Source of the DNA: Streptomyces daqingensis
Lineage (GTDB): Bacteria > Actinomycetota > Actinomycetes > Streptomycetales > Streptomycetaceae
Reading direction: 5' to 3'
DNA length: 64,000 nucleotides
Assembly: GCF_014645895.1 (NCBI RefSeq)
Contig: NZ_BMMP01000021.1
Location: 1-64,000, forward strand
This document shows, one piece after another, positions 1 through 8,698 of this stretch. The notes under the pieces are model-generated. The model worked only from the letters and a program-made list of their open reading frames with translations. It searched no databases and was not told the origin of the DNA. The position numbers and the translations under genes are program-made. Every line of letters begins with the position of its first letter. Position 1 is the stretch's first letter.

Positions 1-201
1 CTTCATCGGACAGTTCATGGCGACGTATCACCCGACCATGATCCACCACACAAGATCAATTGAAGACACGGCCTAGGTCAGCGGCCTGACCGGCCGGCCG
101 GAGCTCGCTCCGTCGGATATCCAGTCAGGTACCGGAGCGTTCAGATGCCGGGTGGGTCGGACGAGGGCTGACTTCACCTGCTGACTCAGGGGCGAGTTCA
201 G

Positions 202-227
202 ACTCCGGGCCAAGCTCGGCCCGGAGT
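202..227 (-). terminator. Hairpin terminator after the Nudix regulator
   Basis: A perfect 10-bp inverted repeat (ACTCCGGGCC / GGCCCGGAGT) with a 6-nt loop lies about 20 bp beyond the stop codon of the minus-strand gene that follows. No T-tract is present, which is usual for Streptomyces. The remaining bases 1-201 hold no open frame that I can support. Confidence 0.6.
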
Positions 228-245
228 TCAGGATGCTGATCGAGC

Positions 246-1001
246 TCAGACTTCGGGGCGCAGCATGGGCGGGTTCAGCAATGTCGCTCCTCCCGCACGG
301 AAGAGCTGCGCTGGGCGGCCGCCCTGCCGCGTCGTCGTGCCACCGCTGGGGACGAGAAAACCGGGCGTACCCGTCACCTTGCGGTGGAAGTTCCGCGGGT
401 CGAGTACGACTCCCCACACGGCCTCGTACACGCGGCGCAGCTCTCCGACAGTGAATTCCGGCGGACAGAAGGCCGTTGCGAGGGAGGAATACTCGATCTT
501 CGAGCGGGCCCTCTCGACTCCGGCGGCCAGGATCTCCCCGTGGTCGAAGGCGAGCGGACTGCGGGACTCGCTGTCCTGTGCGGAGGCCTCACCTGTGCCG
601 AGCAGCGCTTCCACCGGCGCCCAGCGTGCGCTGCGGGCGTCGCCGCCGGCCGTCGGCGAGGGGAGGTCGGGGGCGAGCGCGAGATGCGCGACGCTGACCA
701 CCCGCATCCGGGGGTCCCGTCCGGGATCGCCGTAGGTGGCGAGTTGTTCCAGGTGCGCTCCCGGGGAACGGCTTTCCTGATCGTGGGCCCGCAGCCCGGT
801 CTCCTCCGCGAGTTCGCGCGCTGCTGCCGTGGCCAAGTCCTCGTCGGCCCGGACGAAGCCTCCTGGGAGCGCCCACATCCCCTTGTAGGGCTCTTCACCG
901 CGACGCACGGCGAGTGCGCACAGGGCGTGTCTGCGGACTGTGAGCACCACGAGGTCGACGGTGACAGCGAAGGGAGGGAAGGCCGACGGATCGTAGGGCA
1001 T
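246..1001 (-). CDS. NrtR-type transcriptional regulator with Nudix domain
   Basis: A 251-aa protein with an N-terminal Nudix fold and a C-terminal winged helix, the architecture of NrtR regulators of NAD metabolism, which sense ADP-ribose-type ligands. The Nudix box is complete (G-x5-E-x7-REL-x-EE-x-GL, starting at GGFVRADEDL), so hydrolase activity is possible even though many NrtR proteins have lost it. The C-terminal segment RRVYEAVWGVVLDPRNFHRK followed by GRPAQLFR is the typical NrtR DNA-binding domain. I chose the ATG at 1001 (MPYDPSAFPPF) because homologues begin there; the frame stays open upstream, but that part is arginine-rich and looks non-coding. Target genes are not evident from the neighbourhood. 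Confidence 0.85.
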   Translation of the reverse strand: MPYDPSAFPPFAVTVDLVVLTVRRHALCALAVRRGEEPYKGMWALPGGFVRADEDLATAAARELAEETGLRAHDQESRSPGAHLEQLATYGDPGRDPRMRVVSVAHLALAPDLPSPTAGGDARSARWAPVEALLGTGEASAQDSESRSPLAFDHGEILAAGVERARSKIEYSSLATAFCPPEFTVGELRRVYEAVWGVVLDPRNFHRKVTGTPGFLVPSGGTTTRQGGRPAQLFRAGGATLLNPPMLRPEV

Positions 1002-1105
1002 GGCGTGATCATAGTCGTCTCCCTGACGATAAACAGAGCGTTCCCAAACGGCTCTCTGCCAGGTTCTCCGCAGGGCTCGCCGTCCGAGTCCCTGCCGGGA
1101 CCGTG

Positions 1106-3241
1106 TCAGTCCGCGAGTCGCAAGCTCCCTGGCATCTCGGAGACTTCTCCCTGCCCTGCGTCGCTCACCCGGACCGAAAGAGGCTCTCCCGCGACGCGCA
1201 AGCCGCCGAACTCCACGGCTCCCAGGGGAGCGGTGGCCAGGGGACGCAGGGTGAGGGTGCCCTCGGGCACGTTCGGGTGCAGTCCGGCGAGCGCCAGGAG
1301 CAGTTGGATGCCTCCGGCCGCGGCGACGGCTGCGGGGCGGCACGCTGCCGGATGCGGAACGGGCAGGCCGCCTCGCGAGCGTTGCTCCGCTGCGTACATC
1401 TCCGGCAGACGCAGACCGAAGCGTCCTGCCGCGTCGACGATCCCGCGCAGCAAGGCCCCTGCCTCACGCGCGTGCCCCGACCTGGCAAGCCCTGTCACCG
1501 CCGTGACCGACTCCTGGAGACGCACAGCCCCACTCCGGTGACCGAACGGGTTGTACCTCGCATCGCGGCAGTCAAGGCTGCGCAACCCCCACCCCGAGTT
1601 GAGCGAGGGGCCCGCCAGCAGGCGGGCGAGCTGCTCGGTCTGCTCCGCGGTCAGCAGGCTCTCTGCCGGTTCGCCGACACGAGGCAGGCCGGTGTCCAGC
1701 AATTCGACTGCCGCGCAACCCAGGTAGGCGACGGGGCCGCCCTTTCGAGTGCGCAGGGCGACCGGTCTTCCGCCGCTGTCGTCGTCGGACCAGAAGTCCT
1801 TCAGGAAGCGTCCTCGCAGTGCGCTGGCCCATTCCTTCAACTCCCCTCCCCCGTCGCATCCGTGGGCGTCGAGGAGTTCGGCTCCGAGCAGAGCCGCCCG
1901 GTGCGCCCCAGCCTGGACCTCGCACCTGTACGGGCCGTCGGGCACGGGGTCGGGCAGATAGGGCCGCTGGTCCACGGCGCGCAGCATCCACTGCAGCGCT
2001 CGCTGGGCTGCCGGCAGGAGCTCTTCCGCGTCACTCGCTGGGAGGCCCCAGCGGCATGCTTCGGCAAGCAACGCGGGGAAAAGCAGGGTGGCTTCGATGC
2101 CTGTGCAGCTGGGCGGGGCGTACGGGCCGGCTAGTCTCATCGAGCCGGGCAGGCGACCCGACTCGCGCCCGGACCCGGTGATCTGTCCTCGTGCGAGGGT
2201 TCGCAACGTTCCTGCTGCGAGCCTGGTCCCGAGTGGGAGGAGCATCCGGGCGGCCTGCAGGGACTCGACCGGGGCGAAGGCCCCGCGCCAGGGCACTCCC
2301 GCCACCAGATGGAGGTCCGACGAGGCAGCGGGATCGGCCATCAGCAGCGCGTTGGCGTCATCGAGGCAGACGCGGAAGAGTGCGCCCACCCTCGGGTCGT
2401 CACCACGCGCCCGGGCACCGTGCCACAGCCGGGGTGGTCTGGCAGCCCGTGAGATCACGTTCGGAGGGCGGACGTTCTTCCTTGCGCGAGAGTTCGAGGA
2501 AGCTGTCCTGGTGAGATCGGCGCTGAGCGTCACGGTGCGGGACTCACCTGGAGGCAGCTCCCAGTCCCACCGCAGCACGCCGAGTTGTGCCCAGCAGCTT
2601 TCCGGCTGAGGATCGGCGGCGACGCGGGCGCGGAAATCTCTCGAAGTCCAGGACAGGCCGGCCCCGTGCACGGTTCCGGGCAGCTCCTGCCCTGCACACC
2701 CGACTGCCACCTGAGCGATCTCCGCCAGGTCCGTACCCAGCCGCAGCTCGAGCGGGACCCTTGCCGAAACCCCTCCGGCATTGCGCAGCGTGATTTGCTC
2801 CGTGCCGTCCGCCGAACGCAACCGCTCGACCATGATCGCCGGGTCGGGACCGTCGGCAGGGGTGGTGCGCGCGGTGGAGACGAAGCGGGCACGCCAGGCA
2901 CTGACCATGCGCCCCTGCAGCGGAAGGGGTTCCATGCCGGCGATGAGCAGTCGGCTGCGCGCGAGAACCCTGCGCCCCGCGTAGTAGACGCCCTCCATTC
3001 CCTGTCCGGTCAGTTGGCCATGTTCGGGAGAGACAGCGAGGTGAGGGGCGGCCACGCAGATCAGTGCGGAGTGGGCTGTCTGGTGCTCCGCCCTGTTTTC
3101 GGTCCGCCCCGTTTCCGATGGCGATCCTCCGACGCCTTGGCCGGGACGCGCCGCCAGCTCGAGGGGCCTCTTCTCTGCCCGCGCCTGCTGTTCGTCCCGA
3201 CGGCGCTTCTGCGATGAAGTGGACTGCGGCGTAGGAGACAT
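1106..3241 (-). CDS. Glycogen debranching N-terminal domain protein (amylo-alpha-1,6-glucosidase-like)
   Basis: A 711-aa protein. After a polar N-terminus of about 70 residues comes a beta-rich domain of the glycogen-debranching N-terminal type (YYAGRRVLARSRLLIAGMEP onward). It is followed by an alpha/alpha-toroid catalytic-like region with GVPWRGAFAPVESLQAARML and TGIEATLLFPALLAEACRWG, as in amylo-alpha-1,6-glucosidase-like proteins. The likely role is trimming of alpha-1,6-linked glucans, probably in the cytoplasm since no signal peptide is seen. The ATG at 3241 follows a strong GGAGGAA ribosome-binding site. It probably forms a transcription unit with the DUF4192 gene upstream. The exact substrate is not deducible from the sequence. 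Confidence 0.8.
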   Translation of the reverse strand: MSPTPQSTSSQKRRRDEQQARAEKRPLELAARPGQGVGGSPSETGRTENRAEHQTAHSALICVAAPHLAVSPEHGQLTGQGMEGVYYAGRRVLARSRLLIAGMEPLPLQGRMVSAWRARFVSTARTTPADGPDPAIMVERLRSADGTEQITLRNAGGVSARVPLELRLGTDLAEIAQVAVGCAGQELPGTVHGAGLSWTSRDFRARVAADPQPESCWAQLGVLRWDWELPPGESRTVTLSADLTRTASSNSRARKNVRPPNVISRAARPPRLWHGARARGDDPRVGALFRVCLDDANALLMADPAASSDLHLVAGVPWRGAFAPVESLQAARMLLPLGTRLAAGTLRTLARGQITGSGRESGRLPGSMRLAGPYAPPSCTGIEATLLFPALLAEACRWGLPASDAEELLPAAQRALQWMLRAVDQRPYLPDPVPDGPYRCEVQAGAHRAALLGAELLDAHGCDGGGELKEWASALRGRFLKDFWSDDDSGGRPVALRTRKGGPVAYLGCAAVELLDTGLPRVGEPAESLLTAEQTEQLARLLAGPSLNSGWGLRSLDCRDARYNPFGHRSGAVRLQESVTAVTGLARSGHAREAGALLRGIVDAAGRFGLRLPEMYAAEQRSRGGLPVPHPAACRPAAVAAAGGIQLLLALAGLHPNVPEGTLTLRPLATAPLGAVEFGGLRVAGEPLSVRVSDAGQGEVSEMPGSLRLAD

Positions 3242-3341
3242 GGAGCGTTCCTCCGCTTTCCTGGTTCTTGGATCCGGACGGGCCGGGCGGTGGGGATGAG
3301 CGGCGTCCGCACTCAACAGAACGGACGGACTGGCGCGCAGG

Positions 3342-4616
3342 TCACGGGCCACTTCGTGGCGCCCCGTTCGGACGATCCTGGGTCTCGAGGGCCCTGCGGG
3401 CCTCACGCTCCTTGCGCATACAGCCGCGCAGCAGTTCCGGATCGGTTTCCTCGTTGAAGAGCTGGTGCAGCAATCGGGCGAACGAGTACTCCGGGTCGTT
3501 CTCGAGGGCCCGGTCCAGAGCGACGCGGGCAGTGGCCTCGTCACCCCCGGACCACGCCACCCAGCCTGTGAGCGTCAGCGGAGCGGCGGAGTGCTCCGTG
3601 TACGGGCCGACGCAGCGCCGCGCCAGCGCACGCCACAGCCGCAAGGCCGGGTCGACGTCGTCGCCCTCCATCCATTCGGCTGCCCGGTCCCTGGTCCTGC
3701 GGTCCTGCAAGCCGAGGAGCAGCAGCGCTGCCTCTTCGTGACCCAGCAGCTCGTCGTCGTGAGCATCGGCAGCGGCGGCGTCCTCGCTCGGGGGTGCGTC
3801 CGCCCGGTAGCGGGTCAGCAGCCTTTCGGCCAGTTCGATCGTCTCCGCTTCGACCGCCGGGCGGGTGCCGGGTGCGAGCATGCGCGGCACGAGGAGTCTG
3901 CCGGCGCGATCCAGGGCCCGCTCCTGCGCCTCGGCCGCCCTCAGCTCCAGTGGGGCGAGCCTGCGCTCCAGCTCCCGCAGGGAGCCTCGCACTTGAATAC
4001 CCGCGTAGGCGGCCGCCGCCGCCATCGGGGAGGTGCCGGGAACGCCCATGGGCCGGCCCTCAGCAGGACAGCACTCGGCGTCCGGGCAGCAGTAGGACCA
4101 GAACGACCCGCCCGAGAGGCACAGCGCCTCCCACACCGGCATCTCGCGCTCGCCGCACGCGGTTCGGAGTGCCTGCGCGAGCGGACGCAAGCGCTCCGTC
4201 ACCTCCCGCCCCGACTCACCGCCGGCGGGGTCCTGGCAGAGGTACACGATGGCGCCTTCGGGACGGCGCCCGCCCGACTTGACGTTATCCTCCAGGCAGG
4301 CCGCGACCTGGGCCGAGACTGCAGGCCACTCCCCCGGGTCAGCGGGCAGACCCAGCCTGATGCGGCCGCCGAACCGGCGGCGATCGCCGTGCAGGGCGAC
4401 GACCACGATGGAGTCGTCGGGGTAGAAGCCGAGGAGGTACGGAAGCGCGTCGGCCAGCTGGGCAGGGCCTCGCAGGGCGATCTCCCCCGCCCCCTGGAGC
4501 GGTGTGCGGTGTGCGCTACGGGTGGCGCCTTCCGGTTCGTCGCCGCCCCGGACTCCTCGGGCGGTGCGGTCGTCGTTCTCGCTGTGGGTGCGGTGCCGGC
4601 TCTCTCGCTGCGTCAT
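3342..4616 (-). CDS. DUF4192 domain-containing protein
   Basis: A 424-aa cytoplasmic protein of the actinobacterial DUF4192 family, recognised by the N-terminal signature PAQLADALPYLLGFYPDDSI followed by VVVALHGDRRRFGGRIRL. The C-terminal half is alpha-helical with a TPR-like segment (ALARRCVGPYTEHSAAP, DRALENDPEYSFARLLHQLF). The family has no established function. It is transcribed divergently from the RecQ-family helicase across a 140-bp gap that contains two DnaA boxes. The start is uncertain: the ATG at 4616 (MTQRESRH) is preferred, but no clear ribosome-binding site precedes it, and in-frame starts lie upstream. Confidence 0.8.
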   Translation of the reverse strand: MTQRESRHRTHSENDDRTARGVRGGDEPEGATRSAHRTPLQGAGEIALRGPAQLADALPYLLGFYPDDSIVVVALHGDRRRFGGRIRLGLPADPGEWPAVSAQVAACLEDNVKSGGRRPEGAIVYLCQDPAGGESGREVTERLRPLAQALRTACGEREMPVWEALCLSGGSFWSYCCPDAECCPAEGRPMGVPGTSPMAAAAAYAGIQVRGSLRELERRLAPLELRAAEAQERALDRAGRLLVPRMLAPGTRPAVEAETIELAERLLTRYRADAPPSEDAAAADAHDDELLGHEEAALLLLGLQDRRTRDRAAEWMEGDDVDPALRLWRALARRCVGPYTEHSAAPLTLTGWVAWSGGDEATARVALDRALENDPEYSFARLLHQLFNEETDPELLRGCMRKEREARRALETQDRPNGAPRSGP

Positions 4617-4656
4617 GCCAGGACAGTGCCTTGCCGCGCACAAATTTCGTCCGCAC

Positions 4657-4713
4657 TTATCCACAGCCATCACGATTCGTATGTCTAGTACTACGGAACG
4701 TGGCTTATCCACA
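4657..4713. promoter_or_regulatory. Two DnaA boxes in the DUF4192 / recQ divergent promoter
   Basis: Two exact TTATCCACA nonamers in the same orientation lie at 4657-4665 and 4705-4713, 48 bp apart, between the divergent DUF4192 and RecQ-type helicase genes. TTATCCACA is the strong E. coli DnaA box; the usual Streptomyces oriC box is TTGTCCACA. Both copies continue as TTATCCACAG. Binding by DnaA is inferred from the sequence only. Confidence 0.6.
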
Positions 4714-4756
4714 GGCTCATTCGCGGTACCCCTATGCCGTCGGGTTGCATGGGGGC

Positions 4757-6967
4757 ATGAACGACTCAGAGCTGCGCCGTGAGGCCGATAGCGTCCTGAC
4801 CCGTCTCGTCGGATCCGCGGACGCCGAGACGGCAGGTGCCGAGCCGGCCCGTCTGCGCGAGGACCAGTGGCGGGCGATCGAGGCGCTGGTCGCCGAGCGA
4901 AGGCGTGCGCTGGTCGTTCAGCGGACGGGTTGGGGCAAGTCAGCTGTGTACTTCGTGGCGACGGCGTTGCTGCGCACCCGCGGAAGCGGCCCCACCGTCA
5001 TCGTCTCCCCGCTCCTGGCACTGATGCGCAACCAGGTGGCGGCCGCCGAGCGGGCCGGTATCCACGCCCGTACGATCAACTCCGCCAACACGGAGGAGTG
5101 GGAGGCGATCCAGGCCGAGATCACCGAGGGCGCGGTCGACGTGCTGCTCGTCAGCCCGGAGCGGCTCAACAATCCGGACTTCCGCGACGAGGTGCTGCCC
5201 CGGCTCACCGCGGCCACCGGGCTGCTGGTCGTGGACGAGGCGCACTGCATCTCCGACTGGGGGCATGATTTCCGGCCGGACTACCGGCGGCTCCGCACCA
5301 TGCTGGCCGAACTGCCCCCGGGAGTCCCCGTGCTGGCGACGACGGCCACCGCCAACGCCCGCGTGACGGCCGACGTAGCGGAGCAACTCGGCACCGGAGC
5401 GCCGCATGGGGACGCGGCGGAGGGCGGTCAGGCCGACGCGGCGCTGGTGCTGCGCGGGCCTCTGGACCGGGAGAGCCTGAGTCTGGGTGTGCTGCGACTG
5501 CCCAATGCGGCGCATCGCATGGCGTGGCTCGCGGACCACCTCGAGAAGCTTCCGGGCTCCGGCATCGTCTACACGCTCACGGTCGCCGCCGCGGAGGAGG
5601 TGACGGCCTTCCTGCGCGCTCAGGGACGCGAGGTGGGCTCCTACACGGGCCGGACGGAGCACGCGGAGCGAGAAGCCGCCGAGGCTGATCTGCTGGCCAA
5701 CCGCGTGAAGGCGCTCGTTGCCACCTCTGCTCTGGGAATGGGCTTCGACAAGCCGGACTTGGGCTTCGTCGTACATCTCGGGTCGCCCTCCTCCCCCATC
5801 GCCTACTACCAGCAGGTCGGGCGCGCGGGACGCGGCGTGGAGCATGCCGAAGTCCTTCTGCTCCCCGGCCCGGAGGACGAGGCGATCTGGCGGTACTTCG
5901 CCTCCCTCTCCTTCCCCGCCGAGGAACAGGTGCGCCGGACGCTGGAGGCGCTCGCGTCCTCGGAGCGGCCGCTCTCACTGCCCGCACTCGAACCGCAGGT
6001 GGATCTGCGGCGCTCCCGGCTGGAGACGATGCTCAAGGTGCTGGACGTGGACGGCGCAGTCCGCCGGGTCCGCGGTGGCTGGACTGCCACAGGGCAGCCC
6101 TGGACGTACGACGCGGAGAGGTACGCCTGGGTGGCCCGTCAGCGGGAGTCCGAGCAGCAGGCGATGCGCGAGTACGCCGCGACCACCGAATGCCGGATGG
6201 AGTTCCTGCGCAGACAGCTGGACGACGAGTCCGCGGCGCCGTGCGGTCGCTGCGACAACTGCTCGGGCGCCCGGTTCGATTCCCACGTCTCCGACGCGAT
6301 GCTTGAGGCGGCGCGCGGTGAACTCGCCCGGCCCGGAGTGGAGGTGGAGCCGCGGAAGATGTGGCCGACGGGACTTCCCGCGGTCGGCGTCCCGCTGAAG
6401 GGCCGCATTCCGGCAGACCAGCAGGCCGCCGCCGGGAGGGCTTTGGGCCGGCTGTCGGACATCGGCTGGGGCAACCGGCTCCGTCCGCTGCTCACCCCTC
6501 AGGCCGGGGACGGGCCTGTGCCGGACGACGTCGCGCAAGCGGCTGTCGAGGTCCTTGCCGACTGGGCCAAGGGGCCGGGGGGCTGGGCGACGGGCGCTGC
6601 GGACGGCTCGGCCCGCCCGGTCGGTGTGGTCACCGTCGATTCCCGTTCCAGGCCGCAACTGGTGCGCTCCTTGGGAGAACGCATCTCCTCTGTGGGCCGC
6701 ATACCGCTGCTGGGCACCGTGACGTACACCGAACATGCGGCTATGGGCGCACCCTCACGCAGCAACGGCGCGCAGCGGGTGCGTGCGCTCCACGCGGCGC
6801 TGACCTTGCCGGAGCCACTTGAACGTGCGGTCGCCGAAGCAGACGGCCCGCTTCTGCTCGTGGACGACTTCGCCGACACGGGCTGGACTCTGGCCGTTGC
6901 GGCGCGGCTGCTGAGGGGAGCAGGCGCATCGGGTGTCCTGCCTCTGGTCCTCGCCGTGCAGGGCTGA
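4757..6967 (+). CDS. RecQ-family ATP-dependent DNA helicase with C-terminal PRTase-like motif
   Basis: A 736-aa protein. Helicase motifs are in order: Walker A QRTGWGKS (residues about 55-62), DEAH box VVDEAHCISDWGHDFRPDYR (about 158-177), motif III ATTATAN, and motif VI YQQVGRAGRG. A RecQ-C-terminal zinc-binding segment with CRMEFLRRQL and CGRCDNC follows. The last 100 or so residues are not helicase-like. They end in VDDFADTGWT (about 701-711), which matches the PRPP-binding loop of type I phosphoribosyltransferases, so the protein looks like a RecQ-PRTase fusion. It probably unwinds DNA in repair or replication restart. The ATG at 4757 fits the family start. Confidence 0.88.
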   Translation: MNDSELRREADSVLTRLVGSADAETAGAEPARLREDQWRAIEALVAERRRALVVQRTGWGKSAVYFVATALLRTRGSGPTVIVSPLLALMRNQVAAAERAGIHARTINSANTEEWEAIQAEITEGAVDVLLVSPERLNNPDFRDEVLPRLTAATGLLVVDEAHCISDWGHDFRPDYRRLRTMLAELPPGVPVLATTATANARVTADVAEQLGTGAPHGDAAEGGQADAALVLRGPLDRESLSLGVLRLPNAAHRMAWLADHLEKLPGSGIVYTLTVAAAEEVTAFLRAQGREVGSYTGRTEHAEREAAEADLLANRVKALVATSALGMGFDKPDLGFVVHLGSPSSPIAYYQQVGRAGRGVEHAEVLLLPGPEDEAIWRYFASLSFPAEEQVRRTLEALASSERPLSLPALEPQVDLRRSRLETMLKVLDVDGAVRRVRGGWTATGQPWTYDAERYAWVARQRESEQQAMREYAATTECRMEFLRRQLDDESAAPCGRCDNCSGARFDSHVSDAMLEAARGELARPGVEVEPRKMWPTGLPAVGVPLKGRIPADQQAAAGRALGRLSDIGWGNRLRPLLTPQAGDGPVPDDVAQAAVEVLADWAKGPGGWATGAADGSARPVGVVTVDSRSRPQLVRSLGERISSVGRIPLLGTVTYTEHAAMGAPSRSNGAQRVRALHAALTLPEPLERAVAEADGPLLLVDDFADTGWTLAVAARLLRGAGASGVLPLVLAVQG

Positions 6968-6994
6968 AGCGCAGCCGAACGCCACCGAGCCTTG

Positions 6995-7025
6995 GCTGTG
7001 GCTCCGGCCCGGCCGGAGCCACAGC
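6995..7025. terminator. Bidirectional terminator between recQ-like gene and 7100 gene
   Basis: A perfect 14-bp inverted repeat (GCTGTGGCTCCGGC / GCCGGAGCCACAGC) with a 3-nt loop lies between two convergent genes and could serve both. Confidence 0.75.
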
Positions 7026-7099
7026 GGCCGATCTCAGATCGAACGCTCAGCGGTACGTCCCGCTCAGCTCAGCTTCGGGAAGCAGGCGCAGGTACGGCG

Positions 7100-7729
7100 T
7101 CACAGCAAGTCGCGAAGACGCTGCGGGTCGCCGCAGACGATCAGCCGCTCCCCGGCTTTCGCCAGCGCGGCGGGCAATGCCTCCGCCGCCGACACGTCGC
7201 TACCGCCGTTGACCGACAGGACCACCACTGTCCGCTGGGCGACGCGCGACAGCGCATCAGCGCTGACGCAGAACACGTCGTTGCCATCGGCCAGTTGACG
7301 CCAGTAGGCGTCCTCACCGAAGGAGAGTTCATGCTGGGCCCACGGATGCTGATCCCCGGTGGTGAGGAGCAGGATGTCACCGGGCGCGATGCCGTCGTCC
7401 AGGAGCTTGTCGACGGTCTCGTCGGCGACGTCGACGGCCGTGTCGTCTGTGGCGCCTACAAGTTCGATCTGTGCGGTCGCAGTCGGAGTACCGCTGCCCG
7501 AGGCCGGGGTGCCGCGCTGCTGCGACGGGCCACCGCTGCGAACGGTGCCTGGGCGGCCCGGTGTCGGTCCCTTGCTGTCCGCACGGGGATGCGCGGGGCG
7601 GGACGCATTACGGGGGCCGGGGACGGGTGCTGCGGAGCGGGAAGCCTGCGGAGTTCGGGTGGCGGCCGCGATGTTGCGGGGGCCCGGGACACTCTCGTGA
7701 ATCTTTGGCTCCTCAGGAGTGAGAGGCAT
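7100..7729 (-). CDS. Hypothetical protein, resembles the tail of a superfamily 1 helicase
   Basis: A 209-aa protein. The first 95 or so residues are Pro/Ser/Arg-rich and probably disordered. The C-terminal part is folded: ETVDKLLDDGIAPGDILLLT, then TVVVLSVNGG and ERLIVCGDPQRLRDLL. This pattern resembles the C-terminal RecA-like domain of UvrD/PcrA-type helicases (the GDI-x-LLT motif and a terminal strand), but without Walker motifs, so ATPase activity is not expected. It lies just upstream of the RecQ-type gene terminator and downstream of rnhB on the same strand. I do not recognise a function; the helicase-tail comparison is inference. Confidence 0.65.
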   Translation of the reverse strand: MPLTPEEPKIHESVPGPRNIAAATRTPQASRSAAPVPGPRNASRPAHPRADSKGPTPGRPGTVRSGGPSQQRGTPASGSGTPTATAQIELVGATDDTAVDVADETVDKLLDDGIAPGDILLLTTGDQHPWAQHELSFGEDAYWRQLADGNDVFCVSADALSRVAQRTVVVLSVNGGSDVSAAEALPAALAKAGERLIVCGDPQRLRDLL

Positions 7730-7807
7730 GGGGTGATGTCTATCAAACGTCGGTTCTGGTTCCGTGAGCGGGTGCGACTCCCGGCATCGGGGCTCCCGCC
7801 TGCTGTT

Positions 7808-8500
7808 TCAGAAGATGCTCATCTGGTCCACGGACGGGTCCTCGGCCGATTCAACCCGCGTCCGCTTCAGGTGCTGCCAGCGGGGAAGCGCGTCCATGAA
7901 GGCCCACGACATGCGGTGGATCGGTGTCGGCCCGAGCGCCTGAAGCGCCGTCTTGTGCACTGGCGAGGGGTACCCGGCATTGTCGTGAAAGGCGAAGTCC
8001 GCGTGCTCGCTTCCGAGTTCGGCCATCAGAGCGTCTCGGCGCACCTTGGCGAGGACGGAGGCCGCAGCCACCGAGATGCACGACTGGTCGCCCTTGATCA
8101 CGGTACGCACCCGCCAGGGCATGCCGAGGTAGTCGTGCTTGCCGTCGAGGATGACCGCGTCAGGCCGGACGGGAAGGGCGTCCAGCGCGCGTACGGCGGC
8201 GAGCCGCAGGGCCGCCGTCATGCCGAGCGCGTCGATCTCCTCCGAAGAGGCGTGCCCGAGCGCGTGAGCGGTGACCCACTTGTTCAGTATCCCGGCGAGC
8301 TCCGTGCGCCGCTTGACGGTGAGGAGCTTGGAGTCGGTGAGTCCCTCAGGGGGGCGGCGCAGGCCGGTGATGGCCGCGCAGACAGTCACGGGACCGGCCC
8401 ACGCTCCCCGACCGACCTCGTCGATACCGGCGATCAGCTTGGCACCCGTCTTCGCGCGGATCGACCGCTCGACGGTGTGCGTCGGAGGCTTGTACGGCAT
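7808..8500 (-). CDS. rnhB: Ribonuclease HII
   Basis: A 230-aa enzyme that cleaves the RNA strand of RNA-DNA hybrids and incises at single ribonucleotides in DNA. The acidic active site is visible: GIDEVGRGAWAGP near residue 25 (first Asp and Glu), AVILDGKHDYLG (third Asp), and VAAASVLAKVRRD. The C-terminal YPSPVHKTALQALGPTPIHR is typical of the family. The ATG at 8500 (MPYKPPTHTVERS) has a GAGG ribosome-binding site and matches the usual start. The frame is open about 58 codons further upstream, but that part is acidic and low-complexity and is probably not translated. Confidence 0.95.
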   Translation of the reverse strand: MPYKPPTHTVERSIRAKTGAKLIAGIDEVGRGAWAGPVTVCAAITGLRRPPEGLTDSKLLTVKRRTELAGILNKWVTAHALGHASSEEIDALGMTAALRLAAVRALDALPVRPDAVILDGKHDYLGMPWRVRTVIKGDQSCISVAAASVLAKVRRDALMAELGSEHADFAFHDNAGYPSPVHKTALQALGPTPIHRMSWAFMDALPRWQHLKRTRVESAEDPSVDQMSIF

Positions 8501-8698
8501 GGCCGCCTCAGCGTAGCGCTGAGTGCCGCCGTCCTGCTCCGGGGGGCCGTCCAAAGGCTTCTCGCTCAGAGTGCGTTCACCCGCGCCGGCCATTTCCTCG
8601 CCGGACACGGCGTGTTCGTCCTCCGGCTCGTGCAACGAGCCGTGTGGCGCGGTGTCTTCGTCCGGAGAGTTCATCGTCGCGCGTCCACCGAGATGGAT

